Positions 20,314 through 29,158 of a DNA stretch of 64,000 nt are shown here, in pieces. The position numbers and the translations under genes were made by a program. Source of the stretch: Pseudomonas petrae (GTDB taxonomy: Bacteria; Pseudomonadota; Gammaproteobacteria; Pseudomonadales; Pseudomonadaceae). Below the pieces are notes generated by a model. It did no database searches. It saw nothing but the letters and a program-made list of their open reading frames with translations, and was not told where the DNA came from. The stretch's first letter is position 1. Every line of letters starts with the position of its first letter. Location: NCBI RefSeq assembly GCF_021728295.1, contig NZ_JAKJXE010000021.1, positions 1-64,000 of the forward strand. Reading direction: 5' to 3'.

Positions 20314-20640
20314 GATGCTCCACTCTTGCGTTGTCGTTTTTATAATCCTGACGGCCAAAGCTGCAGGACCGGATTGAATCTCCAGGCCGCACCCCCAGCA
20401 ACTGTACCGGAACAGTTTAGAGCGCCGGTCGAGCGCTTGAATAGCTGGCTGCGGGGGGCAAAACCTGTGGATGTCGCTTAATCGACAGAAAGATACACAA
20501 TCAAGCCGGCTGCGTTGCCCTATCGAGCGACGAACCGTTTGGCTTACGCGAACTTCCCTGCAATCAATCACTTGAATCCGGGTTTGTCGGTACGAAAGGC
20601 GGCGCTATCATTGCGCCGATTTCCAATACGGTGAAAACCC
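20314..20640. other. Divergent intergenic region, braC / DUF2288
   Basis: About 330 bases without a coding feature. It should hold the braC promoter on the minus strand (a tataaa-like element about 35 bases before the start) and the promoter of the gene at 20641. No repeat or RNA gene was seen. Confidence 0.5.
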
Positions 20641-20940
20641 ATGACGCAAGAACCTAGCACCCTCTATGCCAAACTGCTTGGCGAAACCGCTTCAATTACC
20701 TGGAAAGAATTGCAACCGTTCTTTGCGAAGGGTGCCCTGTTGTGGGTCGAGCCGACGCTGGATTTGATCGCCGTGGCGCAGGCATTTGCCGAGAACAGCG
20801 AGGCGCAGGTGGCGGCATGGGTAGCGAGCGGGGAGGTCGGCAAGGTCTCTGAATCAAAGGCTCTGGATCTTTTGGAGCGCGATCCGCCGCTGTGGGCCGT
20901 CGTCGTCGCGCCCTGGGTGTTGATCCACGAAAGGGCGTGA
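20641..20940 (+). CDS. DUF2288 family protein
   Basis: A 99-residue soluble protein with the DUF2288 pattern: LYAKLLGETASITWKELQPFFAKG near the start and DPPLWAVVVAPWVLIHE at the end. The function is unknown. It is divergent from braC, the same neighbourhood as in P. aeruginosa (PA1074/PA1075). The ATG is preceded by a weak site. Confidence 0.85.
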   Translation: MTQEPSTLYAKLLGETASITWKELQPFFAKGALLWVEPTLDLIAVAQAFAENSEAQVAAWVASGEVGKVSESKALDLLERDPPLWAVVVAPWVLIHERA

Positions 20941-21052
20941 CGCTGTCCGCTGCTCAATAATGGTGCGTCGGATGATGGCAAAGTGGGTAGGGCGGTAACT
21001 CCCAGTGTGTCGCCGGTAGCAAAATCTCTCGTTGAATTTGCACGGCTCCGAC

Positions 21053-21397
21053 TCAAGCTGCCACGAGAACAACCGGCGGCAAACCAAAGGCTGCCCGTGC
21101 CGCGTCGCAATGGCTGTTGTGCTCGCCATCTGCCCAGACAGGATCGAATTCGCGGCAAGTAGTCGCGCGCTGTTCATAGATAGAACAGCTGACCTTGACG
21201 CCGACTTCTCCCACCAGTGCAACACACCGCGGCGACTTACAGTCCGTCCCGATCATTGCCACGCGGCTCGCGCTGATGCTCTCCACCAGCTCATCGGGCA
21301 CTGTTCCTCCCGCCGATGCACATTCTCCCCAGAAAAACGAAACGCGAAATTGTGAGCAGCAGGCACCACAATTCAGACACGGACTGACATCGGACAT
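21053..21397 (-). CDS. YkgJ-family cysteine cluster protein
   Basis: A 114-residue protein with the N-terminal cluster CLNCGACC and further cysteines in DCKSPRCVAL, SCSIYEQR, TTCREF and SHCDAAR. The spacing matches the YkgJ/UPF0153 family, thought to bind zinc or an iron-sulfur cluster. The role is unknown. It is convergent with the DUF2288 gene, with no clear terminator between them. Confidence 0.88.
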   Translation of the reverse strand: MSDVSPCLNCGACCSQFRVSFFWGECASAGGTVPDELVESISASRVAMIGTDCKSPRCVALVGEVGVKVSCSIYEQRATTCREFDPVWADGEHNSHCDAARAAFGLPPVVLVAA

Positions 21398-21741
21398 GAG
21401 TTAAAACCGGAGGGGAGAGGAGGGGCAATCTGCGGCTCATTCTAGGCTTCCCATGGGCGCTGGGAAGTGGATACGAGAAATATATCCCGAGGATCGGGGC
21501 GCCTGAGATTTCAGTCGTACGACGCATCGATCTGGCCGGCTCTCCGCGTTCCCATGGCTGGGTATCAGCGGTGCGAATGTTTGCAGACAAGGGGCGGACG
21601 GGGGACTACACAGATTGGGCGTGGATGTGTTTATCGCCACAGACCAGGGGACCGCGCAAACCTCGCAGACCGAGACCGCTAGCCACTTGATCAGTCCACT
21701 CGCCGACGTCAGTCATCAATAACAAGAAAAGAGATCGACTC
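21398..21741. other. Divergent intergenic region, YkgJ / MFS
   Basis: About 340 bases with no supported coding sequence or RNA gene. It contains the promoters of the two flanking genes and an A-rich leader immediately before the MFS gene. Confidence 0.45.
21718..21728 (+). promoter_or_regulatory. Candidate Hfq/Crc catabolite-repression motif
   Basis: The leader reads AATAACAAGAA, two overlapping AAnAAnAA motifs, ending 13 bases before the MFS start codon and overlapping the ribosome-binding area. In Pseudomonas, Hfq with Crc blocks translation at such sequences. Control of this gene is inferred from position only. Confidence 0.45.
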
Positions 21742-23100
21742 ATGGATCAATCGACTCAGGCAGCGAACGCCTGGCGCGTTCTGTTTCTGCTGTTTCTGGC
21801 CAACCTGTTCAATTTCTTCGACCGCACGATCCCCGCGATCATCATCGAGCCCATTCGCAAGGAATGGTCGCTGAGCGATTTTCAGCTCGGCATCATCGGC
21901 ACCGCCTTCACGCTGGTGTACGCAGTGGCCGGTCTGCCTTTGGGTCGCATGGCCGACAACGGCTCGCGGCGCAAATTGATGGGTTGGGGCCTGGCGGTGT
22001 GGAGCGGCCTGACGGCGGTAAACGGTCTGGTCGGCAACTTTTGGGCGTTTCTGCTGGTGCGCATGGGCGTCGGGATCGGCGAGGCCAGCTATGCACCCGC
22101 GGCCAACTCGTTGATCGGCGACCTGTTCCCGGCCCACCGCCGTGCCCGGGCCATGGGCATTTTCATGCTCGGCCTGCCGCTGGGGCTGCTGCTGGCGTTC
22201 TTCACCATCGGCGCGATGGTCCAGGCGTTCGGCAGCTGGCGCGCGCCGTTCTTCATCGCCGCGGTGCCGGGGCTGGTGCTGGCCGTGTTCATGTTCTTCA
22301 TTCGCGAGCCGGCCCGGGGCGCCGCTGAAAGCGTGGCCATTTCCCAGGAAAAAATCGACCGGCCGATCCGCCGCTTACTGTCGATCCCGACGTTTCGCTG
22401 GCTGGTGCTCGCCGGTCTGGCGTTCAACTTCGCCACGTACGCGTGCAACTCGTTCATGGTGTCGATGCTGCAGCGCTACTTTTTACTGCCCTTGCAGGAA
22501 GCCGCAATGGCCACCGGCATGATCGTCGGCGTGACCGGTCTCGTTGGCCTGACCGTCGGCGGCTGGGTGGCGGACAAGCTGCATCAACGCTGGAGCAACG
22601 GCCGCCTGATGTTTGCCGCGATGAGCATGGTGGTCGCGACGCTGTGTACCGGTTATGCGCTGCACGCCGGGCGCATCGAGATCGGCGTGTTCGTCGGGGT
22701 GTTCAGCCTCGGTTGGCTGTTCTCTTACAACTTCTACACCTGCGTCTACACCGCCATTCAGGACGTGGCCCAGCCCCGGCTGCGTGCGACGGCCATGGCG
22801 CTGTTTTTTGCCGGTTTGTATCTGCTGGGCGGCGGGCTGGGGCCGGTGGTGGTGGGCCTGCTGTCGGACCATTTCGCCCACTCGGCCCTGTACGCCGCGC
22901 AGGTCGAGCAGATGACCGAACCGTTCAAGGCGGTGGGGCTGCACGATGCGATGTATTTGATCCCGGTGGCGTTGTTTTTCGCGCTGGTGTTTCTGGTGAA
23001 GGCGTCGACGTGTTTCAGCGCCGATGCGCAGCGGATGCGCGAGGGGATGGTGGCGGATGAGCCGGTGGTGGGTCGACAGGTGAAGCCGTCGGCGGCTTGA
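21742..23100 (+). CDS. MFS transporter, Spinster-like
   Basis: A 452-residue major facilitator with about 12 membrane helices. Motif A in the loop after helix 2 reads GRMADNGSRRKLM. The N-terminal FNFFDRTIPAIIIEPIRKEW and the GIGEASYAPAANSLIGDLFP segment are characteristic of Spinster-type prokaryotic carriers. The substrate cannot be deduced. It is a single-gene unit, convergent with rapA. Confidence 0.85.
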   Translation: MDQSTQAANAWRVLFLLFLANLFNFFDRTIPAIIIEPIRKEWSLSDFQLGIIGTAFTLVYAVAGLPLGRMADNGSRRKLMGWGLAVWSGLTAVNGLVGNFWAFLLVRMGVGIGEASYAPAANSLIGDLFPAHRRARAMGIFMLGLPLGLLLAFFTIGAMVQAFGSWRAPFFIAAVPGLVLAVFMFFIREPARGAAESVAISQEKIDRPIRRLLSIPTFRWLVLAGLAFNFATYACNSFMVSMLQRYFLLPLQEAAMATGMIVGVTGLVGLTVGGWVADKLHQRWSNGRLMFAAMSMVVATLCTGYALHAGRIEIGVFVGVFSLGWLFSYNFYTCVYTAIQDVAQPRLRATAMALFFAGLYLLGGGLGPVVVGLLSDHFAHSALYAAQVEQMTEPFKAVGLHDAMYLIPVALFFALVFLVKASTCFSADAQRMREGMVADEPVVGRQVKPSAA

Positions 23101-23170
23101 GCGGCTGCGCCTATGGATCAGGTTAATGCGGTCTCCTACAGGTTTCGCCGCGGATTCGCGGCGAACCTTT

Positions 23171-26017
23171 TTATCCCGCTACCAGCACGCGGATTGCTTC
23201 GAGGCGCAGCGCGGCTTTTTCCAGCATGGCCAGGCCTTGCTCACGTTGTTCGCGCAACGCGGCCAGTTCGCTGTCGCGGACAGTCGGGTTGACCGCTTGC
23301 AGAGCCGTCAAACGCGCCAGCTCTTCTTCGGTGTCTGCCGCCAATCTTCGCTGGGCTTGCGCCACACGTTCAGCGTGCTTCGGCGCGATCTTGCTTTCAG
23401 CAGCGTTGATTTGCGGGTTGAGCACGTCGCGCTGGGCCTGAATGAACTTGTTGGCGCTGGCCCGTGGCACGCTTTCCAGCTGATCATTCAAGGTAACGAA
23501 GGACACGCGGCCCGACAGGTCGTTGCCGTTGCCGTCCAGCAGGCAACGCAGCGCTGCCGGCGGCAGGTAACGGCCCAGCTGCAGCGAGCGCGGCGCGACC
23601 ACTTCACTGACGTAGAGCAATTCCAGCAACACGGTGCCGGGTTTCAGCGCCTTGTTCTTGATCAATGCCACGGCGGTGTTGCCCATCGAGCCGGACAGCA
23701 CCAGATCCATGCCGCCCTGCACCATCGGGTGTTCCCAGGTAATGAACTGCATGTCCTCGCGGGCCAGCGCCTGATTACGGTCGTAGGTGATGGTCACGCC
23801 TTCGTCGTCGCCCAGCGGGAAGCTGGCGTCGAGCATCTTCTCGCTCGGCCGCAGGATCAGCGCGTTCTCCGAGTGGTCCTCGCTGTCGATGCCGAATGCG
23901 TCGAACAGGGTTTCCATGTAGATCGGCAGGGTGAATTGATCGTCCTGCTCAAGGATGGCTTCGACCAGCGCCTCGCCTTCGCCCGCGCCGCCGGAATTCA
24001 GCTCCAGCAGACGGTCGCGGCCGGTGTGCAGTTCGCTTTCAAGGCGCACGCGTTCGTCGCGGGCCTCGGTCACCAGCGCCTGCCAGTCGTCCTCGTCGCC
24101 GCCTTCCAGCTGCGGCAACAGGCGCGGGCCGAACGTATGTTGCAGTGCGTTGCCGGTCGGGCAGGTGTTGAGGAAAGCGTTGAGCGCTTCGTGATACCAC
24201 TGGAACAGCCGCTCTTGCGGGCTGGTTTCCAGATACGGCACGTGCAGCTCGATGATGTGCTTCTGGCCGATCCGGTCCAGACGACCGATCCGCTGCTCCA
24301 GCAGGTCCGGGTGCGCAGGCAGGTCGAACAACACCAGATGATGGGAGAACTGGAAGTTGCGACCTTCACTGCCGATTTCCGAACAGATCAGCACCTGGGC
24401 GCCGAACTCTTCGTCGGCGAAGTACGCCGCCGCGCGGTCACGCTCGAGGATGTTCATGCCTTCATGGAAGACCGTCGCCGGGATGCCGGAGCGCACGCGC
24501 AGGGCGTCTTCCAGGTCCATCGCGGTTTCGGCGTGGGCGCAGATGACCAGCACCTTCACGCGCTTGAGCATTTTCAGCGTGTCGATCAGCCATTCAACGC
24601 GCGGATCGAAGCGCCACCAGCGTTCTTCTTCGCTGATTTCGCCCTGGGCCTGGAAGCTGACTTCCGGGTACAGGTCGGCGTGTTCGCCAATCGGCAGCTC
24701 CAGGTACTCAGCCGGGCAGGGCAGCGGATACGGGTGCAGTTTGCGCTCCGGGAACCCTTGCACGGCGGCGCGGGTGTTGCGGAACAGCACGCGGCCGGTG
24801 CCGTGACGGTCAAGCAGTTCACGGATCAGGCGGGCACTGGCTTCTGCGTCGCCGGCGGCAACAGCGGTCAGCAGCGCCTCGGCTTCGGCGCCGAGGAAAC
24901 CACGGATGGTCTCGTTCGCCTTGGGCGACAGCGTGCCTTTGTCCAGCAGCTCCTGAACGGCTTCGGCGACCGGGCGATAGTTTTCGCTCTCGGCGCGGAA
25001 GGCGTGCAGGTCGTGAAAACGGTTCGGGTCCAGCAGGCGCAGACGGGCAAAGTGGCTGTCCTGACCGAGCTGCTCGGGGGTTGCGGTCAGCAGCAGCACG
25101 CCGGGAATGACTTCGGCCAGTTGCTCGACCAGCGAGTATTCGCGGCTGGCCTTTTCTTCGTGCCACACCAGGTGGTGGGCCTCGTCGACGACCAGCATGT
25201 CCCAGCCCGCTGCAAACACCGCGTCCTGGGCCTTCTCGTCTTCAACCAGCCATTCCAGCGACACCAGCGCCAGTTGTGTGTCTTCGAACGGGTTGCTGGC
25301 ATCGCTCTCGATGAAGCGTTCGGCGTCGAACAGCGCGACCTGCAGGTTGAAGCGGCGGCGCATTTCGACCAGCCACTGGTGCTGCAGGTTTTCCGGCACC
25401 AGGATCAGCACGCGGTTGGCGCGGCCCGACAGCAACTGGCGGTGGATGATCAGACCCGCTTCGATGGTTTTACCCAGCCCCACCTCGTCCGCCAGCAAGA
25501 CGCGCGGCGCAATACGGTCGGCGACTTCACGGGCGATGTGCAACTGGTGCGCGATCGGTTGCGCGCGCACGCCGCCCAGGCCCCACAGCGAGGATTGCAG
25601 CTGGCGGCTGGTGTGTTCGAGGGTGTGATAACGCAGGGAGAACCACGGCAGGGGGTCGATCTGCCCGGCGAACAGGCGGTCGGTCGCCAGGCGGAACTGG
25701 ATGAAGTTCGACAGCTGGGTTTCCGGCAGGGTCACGGGCTGGTTTTGCGCGTTGAGGCCGTGGTAGACCAGCAGGCCGTCGACGTCGTCGACTTCGCGGA
25801 CGGTCATCTTCCAGTTTTCGAAGTGGGTGATGGTGTCACCCGGCGAGAAGCGCACCCGCGTCAGCGGCGCATTGCGCAAAGCATACTGGCGCGTGTCGCC
25901 AGTGGCCGGATAGAGCACGGTCAACAAGCGGCCGTCCTGTGCCAGAACGGTGCCCAAACCCAGCTCGGCTTCGCTGTCGCTAATCCAGCGTTGCCCCGGT
26001 TGATACTGCTGCGACAT
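23171..26017 (-). CDS. rapA: RNA polymerase-associated protein RapA
   Basis: A 948-residue SWI/SNF ATPase that binds RNA polymerase and recycles it from stalled post-termination complexes. It has an N-terminal Tudor-like domain (about 1-110). The helicase motifs are DEVGLGKTIEAGLI, LVVDEAHHLVW, LLTATPEQLG and ICSEIGSEGRNFQ, with motif VI QRIGRLDRIGQ. A C-terminal RapA-specific region follows. The length matches other Pseudomonas RapA (HepA) proteins. The gene stands alone, 70 bases from the convergent MFS gene. Confidence 0.96.
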   Translation of the reverse strand: MSQQYQPGQRWISDSEAELGLGTVLAQDGRLLTVLYPATGDTRQYALRNAPLTRVRFSPGDTITHFENWKMTVREVDDVDGLLVYHGLNAQNQPVTLPETQLSNFIQFRLATDRLFAGQIDPLPWFSLRYHTLEHTSRQLQSSLWGLGGVRAQPIAHQLHIAREVADRIAPRVLLADEVGLGKTIEAGLIIHRQLLSGRANRVLILVPENLQHQWLVEMRRRFNLQVALFDAERFIESDASNPFEDTQLALVSLEWLVEDEKAQDAVFAAGWDMLVVDEAHHLVWHEEKASREYSLVEQLAEVIPGVLLLTATPEQLGQDSHFARLRLLDPNRFHDLHAFRAESENYRPVAEAVQELLDKGTLSPKANETIRGFLGAEAEALLTAVAAGDAEASARLIRELLDRHGTGRVLFRNTRAAVQGFPERKLHPYPLPCPAEYLELPIGEHADLYPEVSFQAQGEISEEERWWRFDPRVEWLIDTLKMLKRVKVLVICAHAETAMDLEDALRVRSGIPATVFHEGMNILERDRAAAYFADEEFGAQVLICSEIGSEGRNFQFSHHLVLFDLPAHPDLLEQRIGRLDRIGQKHIIELHVPYLETSPQERLFQWYHEALNAFLNTCPTGNALQHTFGPRLLPQLEGGDEDDWQALVTEARDERVRLESELHTGRDRLLELNSGGAGEGEALVEAILEQDDQFTLPIYMETLFDAFGIDSEDHSENALILRPSEKMLDASFPLGDDEGVTITYDRNQALAREDMQFITWEHPMVQGGMDLVLSGSMGNTAVALIKNKALKPGTVLLELLYVSEVVAPRSLQLGRYLPPAALRCLLDGNGNDLSGRVSFVTLNDQLESVPRASANKFIQAQRDVLNPQINAAESKIAPKHAERVAQAQRRLAADTEEELARLTALQAVNPTVRDSELAALREQREQGLAMLEKAALRLEAIRVLVAG

Positions 26018-26223
26018 GCTGCCTGACTCCCGCCTTGAAAAAGCCGACTATGTTAACGGAACAAGGCGCCCAGGCCAAAGCCACATTGTAAAAACGCCCT
26101 GATATGGTGAGTGGCGCGCCTGAGGCGGGCACTTGCTGCGAAAAACATAGTCGAAACTCGCGCTTGAATCGGCTCAAGTCGACGAAACGGCAGCCGACAG
26201 CTTGATAACAGGAGACCATTACC

Positions 26224-26571
26224 ATGCTGCCACCGCTGATCCCACTGAGCGCGGCCCCCGTGACTTCGCAGCTGGACCCGGTCAAACCCACCCCGGACAT
26301 CCCGCCGGTAACGCCGATTCAAAAGAGTTCGAGCGAAACCAACATCGACATGGGCGAACGTGACCGCGAGCAGGCCGAATTGCTGCTGCGCGAAGAACAA
26401 CGCCGCCACCAACGTCGCCGCAGCGACCGGCGCGTGGCCGACCGCCATCCTGATCTCGAAGAAGGTCCGGCCATCCCCGGCGATTTCCTCAATGCCGACA
26501 ATACTGTCCCGGTGGTGCCGATCATCGACGACGAGCCGCGCCAGGGTTTGTGGGTCGACCTGAAAGTCTGA
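26224..26571 (+). CDS. Conserved Pseudomonas hypothetical protein
   Basis: A 115-residue protein with a Pro-rich N-terminus and a charged middle (ERDREQAELLLREEQRRHQRRRSDRR, probably helical). The C-terminus is ordered: PVVPIIDDEPRQGLWVDLKV. It has no signal or membrane segment. The position next to rapA matches PA3307 of P. aeruginosa. The start has caggag 11 bases upstream. Function unknown. Confidence 0.75.
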   Translation: MLPPLIPLSAAPVTSQLDPVKPTPDIPPVTPIQKSSSETNIDMGERDREQAELLLREEQRRHQRRRSDRRVADRHPDLEEGPAIPGDFLNADNTVPVVPIIDDEPRQGLWVDLKV

Positions 26572-26637
26572 TGCGCTGGTCAGCGCCGCTTCGATTGCGC
26601 ATTATTGGCGGCAACAGCTATTCACGAGCGATACGCC

Positions 26638-26799
26638 ATGAGCGATGACGAAAAACTGGTAGACCTGAGCGTCGAACGCGCCAAGCGTGTTCACGACCTC
26701 AATGACAAACGCCTGAACGAAGTACGAAGCGCTTTCGAGCAGGCCATGCCGCTGGGCAAGGGCAAGAAGAAAGCCAAGAGCAAACCGAAAAAACGCTGA
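26638..26799 (+). CDS. Small basic-tailed hypothetical protein
   Basis: A 53-residue protein, acidic at the N-terminus (MSDDEKLVDLSVERAK), with a helical centre and a Lys-rich tail (GKGKKKAKSKPKKR). The ATG at 26638 is chosen over an upstream start because the protein then begins with the coding-like MSDDEK. The gene order matches PA3306. The tail suggests nucleic-acid or ribosome contact, which is inference only. Confidence 0.65.
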   Translation: MSDDEKLVDLSVERAKRVHDLNDKRLNEVRSAFEQAMPLGKGKKKAKSKPKKR

Positions 26800-26855
26800 G
26801 CCCGCCTTCCGTTCGTCCCCTGTCTGCCGGCCGTTGTCTGCGATTCACGCCGGCA

Positions 26856-26869
26856 TTGACCTGAGTCAA
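26856..26869 (+). promoter_or_regulatory. ANR/FNR box
   Basis: TTGAC-ctga-GTCAA is a perfect dyad matching the ANR consensus TTGAT-N4-ATCAA except for one symmetric change in each half. Its centre lies 41.5 bases before a start predicted at about 26904 from the -10-like tactct at 26892-26897. That is the class II activator position. Confidence 0.8.
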
Positions 26870-26933
26870 TTCCTCCCGCCACCCCTCTGGTTACTCTGCA
26901 CCCATCAAACAGGCTCGGGCAGAAGGAGTGCGC

Positions 26934-27050
26934 ATGTTTCTCGACCACGCAGTGATAGCCGGCGTCATGACGGTGGGGCTGTTGATGGTGATTTATTCAG
27001 GCGTTGGGCTGTTCATCTGGCGGGACTCACCCCGGCGCGGCAGACACTGA
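26934..27050 (+). CDS. Small membrane ORF inside the PhrS RNA
   Basis: A 38-residue ORF beginning MFLDHAVIAGVMTVGLLMV. It has one hydrophobic helix (about residues 7-29) and a basic end (WRDSPRRGRH). A near-perfect ribosome site, aaggag, lies five bases before ATG, so translation is likely. It corresponds to the conserved ORF carried by PhrS in other pseudomonads, giving a dual-function RNA. Confidence 0.8.
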   Translation: MFLDHAVIAGVMTVGLLMVIYSGVGLFIWRDSPRRGRH

Positions 27051-27082
27051 GGCTTCTATAAAAAGAGCACGCAAGGCATTTT

Positions 27083-27109
27083 GGGCAACTTCGGTTGCCC
27101 ATTTTTTTT
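27083..27109 (+). terminator. UUCG-tetraloop terminator of phrS
   Basis: GGGCAAC (27083-27089), loop TTCG, GTTGCCC (27094-27100), then A and eight T. An outer palindrome agcacgcaa (27066-27074) with ttgcgtgct (27108-27116) encloses it. Confidence 0.95.
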
Positions 27110-27196
27110 GCGTGCTGATTGCGGCGGCGTTGGCTGTCGAACACGGAATAAGAATGCGCTGCGCGCGCCGGCATCTCCCGACGCGCGTCAATTCAC

Positions 27197-27480
27197 TCTG
27201 CAGGAGCCGGCTTGCGGGCGAACCCGATTTGCCATCCCCCATGCAGCGTCTGAACAAATGCGTTCGCCAGCAAGCCGGCTCCTACGGATCTGTGCACGGC
27301 GCAGGTTTCAGCGTTAACGCCAATCCAGTCGCATTTGTGCACGGCGCAGGTTTCAGCGTTAACGCGAATCTGTGTAGGAGCGCGCTTGCCCGCGATGGCG
27401 GTGGGTCATTCAGCACAGCGGTGTCTGAACAAAGGCGTTCGCCAGCAAGGTGGAGCGCCACCCCGGCGGCTCCTACAGAG
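27197..27480. repeat. REP cluster and 45-bp direct repeat
   Basis: An inverted pair aggagccggcttgc / gcaagccggctcct spans 27197-27287. Two direct copies starting tgtgcacggcgcaggtttca follow at 27291 and 27336, period 45. A single gtaggagcgcgcttgcccgcg unit is at about 27374, and a decayed unit lies near 27440. No coding sequence is supported between the phrS terminator and 27486. Confidence 0.75.
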
Positions 27481-27485
27481 CCCTC

Positions 27486-27956
27486 TCAGCCGACGGTGAT
27501 GGGTGGCAGCTCGGCCAGGCTTACGGTCTGGAGCTTGCGCGGCGCGAGGATCTCGGCCTCGCCATCCACCACCAGTTCGTCGTTCTGGTTGAACACGCGA
27601 GTGGCGATGCGCACGCGGAATTTCGGCAGTTTCTCGAGGATTTCCAGGCGCACGGTCAAGGTGTCGCCGATCTTCACCGGCTTCTGGAAGGTCATCTGCT
27701 GGCCCAGGTAAATCGTCCCCGGGCCAGGCAGTTCACAGGCCACCGCCGCGCTGATCAATGCGCCGCTGAACATGCCGTGGGCGATGCGATCCTTGAACAT
27801 GCTTTTGGCCGCGAACTCGGCATCCAGGTGCACCGGGTTGCGGTCGCCGGACATCTCGGCAAACAGCTGGATGTGACGCTCTTCGACGGTTTTGCTGTAG
27901 CTGGCCGTCTGACCGACTTCAAGGGCTTCGTACGGCGTGTTGGTGACTTGGGTCAT
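27486..27956 (-). CDS. phaJ1: (R)-specific enoyl-CoA hydratase, MaoC family
   Basis: A 156-residue single hot-dog-fold hydratase. The hydratase-2 motif is AEMSGDRNPVHLDAEFA, with catalytic Asp and His, and is followed by IAHGMFSGALIS. Such enzymes convert trans-2-enoyl-CoA from beta-oxidation into (R)-3-hydroxyacyl-CoA for polyhydroxyalkanoate or other uses. The gene lies 40 bases downstream of the hydrolase gene on the same strand, as PA3302 (PhaJ1) does with PA3301. The start has agga six bases upstream. Confidence 0.88.
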   Translation of the reverse strand: MTQVTNTPYEALEVGQTASYSKTVEERHIQLFAEMSGDRNPVHLDAEFAAKSMFKDRIAHGMFSGALISAAVACELPGPGTIYLGQQMTFQKPVKIGDTLTVRLEILEKLPKFRVRIATRVFNQNDELVVDGEAEILAPRKLQTVSLAELPPITVG

Positions 27957-27996
27957 GGGGTGTCCTGTGACATTTAGGAAAGATGAACCACCGGGG

Positions 27997-28941
27997 TCAT
28001 TCGCTGCGGCGCGGCCTTGGCTGCTGCAGCGCCTGTTCAAGCCAGGCGAGCAGGTCCCGGGTGACTTCTTCACGATTGATCTCGTGGAAAATCTCGTGAC
28101 GCGCCTGCGGGTAGACCTTCAGCGTAACAAACGGGTGGTCGGTGCCGCTCAGAGCGTCGGCCAGATGGGTGAGACGCTTGCCATCGCTCACCGGATCACA
28201 TTCGCCACCGATAATCAGGACCGGCAGTCCGGGATCGATCTGCGCCAGGTTCGAACGCTTGCTGATCTGCTGCAGGCCGCCAAGCAAGTCCATCCACAAT
28301 TGATTGGTGCAACGAAAGCCGCACAGAGGGTCGTTGCTGTACGCGTCGACTTCGGCCGGATCGCGGTTGAGCCAGTCGAAGCAGGTGCGCACGGGCTTGA
28401 AGCGTTTGTTGAACGAGCCGAACGACAGGTGTTCGATCAATGCGCTGCGCCCGGTCGCCCCTTGCCGCCAGCGCTCAATGCGGGCAACCAGCGCCGCCGA
28501 GCGGTAGAACGTGACCGGATGGTAATTCGAGCCGCTGAGGATCGCACCCTGCAAACTGGCGCTGTGGTGCAGCAAATACCCTTGGGCGATGTAACTGCCC
28601 ATGCTGTGCCCGAGGAGGAACACCGGCACGCCCGGATGGCGCACTGCAATCGACGCTTTCAGCGTGGCGAGGTCGCCGACCACTTTGTTCCAGCCGTCCT
28701 GATCGGCGTAATGACCCAGGGTGCCATACGAGGCCGAATGGCCGTGGCCACGCTGATCGGCGGCATACAAAGCGAAACCTGCCTGCATCAATGCCATGCC
28801 GAGTCTGTCATAGCGCCCGCCGTGCTCAGCCATGCCGTGGGAAAGCAGAATCACCGCCCGGGCATTGCCCATCGGCCTCCAGGCATGCACATAGAGGCGA
28901 CTGTGATCTTGAGCGTCCAGCCAAAAAGCTTCGTGTTCCAT
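27997..28941 (-). CDS. Alpha/beta hydrolase, monoacylglycerol lipase/lysophospholipase-like
   Basis: A 314-residue alpha/beta hydrolase. The oxyanion region is LLSHGMAEHGGRYD, the nucleophile elbow is GHSMGS, and the acid and His are probably in GGECDPVSDG and PQARHEIFHE. This is the PldB/serine aminopeptidase S33 type. It lies beside phaJ1 and divergent from fadD2, so it probably releases fatty acids from glycerides or lysolipids for the pathway next door. There is no signal peptide. Confidence 0.85.
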   Translation of the reverse strand: MEHEAFWLDAQDHSRLYVHAWRPMGNARAVILLSHGMAEHGGRYDRLGMALMQAGFALYAADQRGHGHSASYGTLGHYADQDGWNKVVGDLATLKASIAVRHPGVPVFLLGHSMGSYIAQGYLLHHSASLQGAILSGSNYHPVTFYRSAALVARIERWRQGATGRSALIEHLSFGSFNKRFKPVRTCFDWLNRDPAEVDAYSNDPLCGFRCTNQLWMDLLGGLQQISKRSNLAQIDPGLPVLIIGGECDPVSDGKRLTHLADALSGTDHPFVTLKVYPQARHEIFHEINREEVTRDLLAWLEQALQQPRPRRSE

Positions 28942-29109
28942 CGCGTTTCCCTGGCCCTTGTAAAAAGTTGTCTCAAAAAACGCAGTGGCGAGCGCTTCGC
29001 TTGAGTGTATAGCGGTAGCCGGATGGCAGGCTGGGTACCCGCAAGATTCACGGCGGTGATGACGTCGCGACGACTATTTGCCTTCTATGCCATAGCTGCT
29101 AACGTCCGG

Positions 29110-29123
29110 CAAACGCCCGTTTA
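29110..29123. promoter_or_regulatory. Candidate PsrA operator
   Basis: CAAAC-gccc-GTTTA fits the PsrA consensus (G/C)AAAC-N2-4-GTTT(G/C) except the last base. It lies in the divergent region, 45 bases before the fadD2 ATG and about 170 bases before the hydrolase start. PsrA is the fatty-acid-responsive TetR repressor of Pseudomonas. Control of both flanking genes is inferred. Confidence 0.55.
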
Positions 29124-29158
29124 AATACCACGGGGCCAGCACACTCAGGTAAGAGGAT

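Larger units (their letters stand above)
26904..27109 (+). ncRNA. phrS: PhrS-like ANR-dependent small RNA
   Basis: A predicted transcript of about 206 bases runs from the ANR-controlled start to a UUCG-loop terminator. Its size, the ANR box, an internal ORF of about 37 codons and the position between rapA-PA3307-PA3306 and phaJ1 all match PhrS of P. aeruginosa. There PhrS is made under low oxygen with ANR and base-pairs to stimulate translation of pqsR. The transcript start is predicted, not measured. Targets here need not be the same. Confidence 0.8.

Noticed and set aside
23126..26026. A 966-codon open frame opposite rapA on the plus strand
   Set aside because: RapA on the minus strand has all helicase motifs. 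The antisense frame is a by-product of high third-position G+C, with Gln/His/Val/Arg-rich sequence and no recognisable domain.
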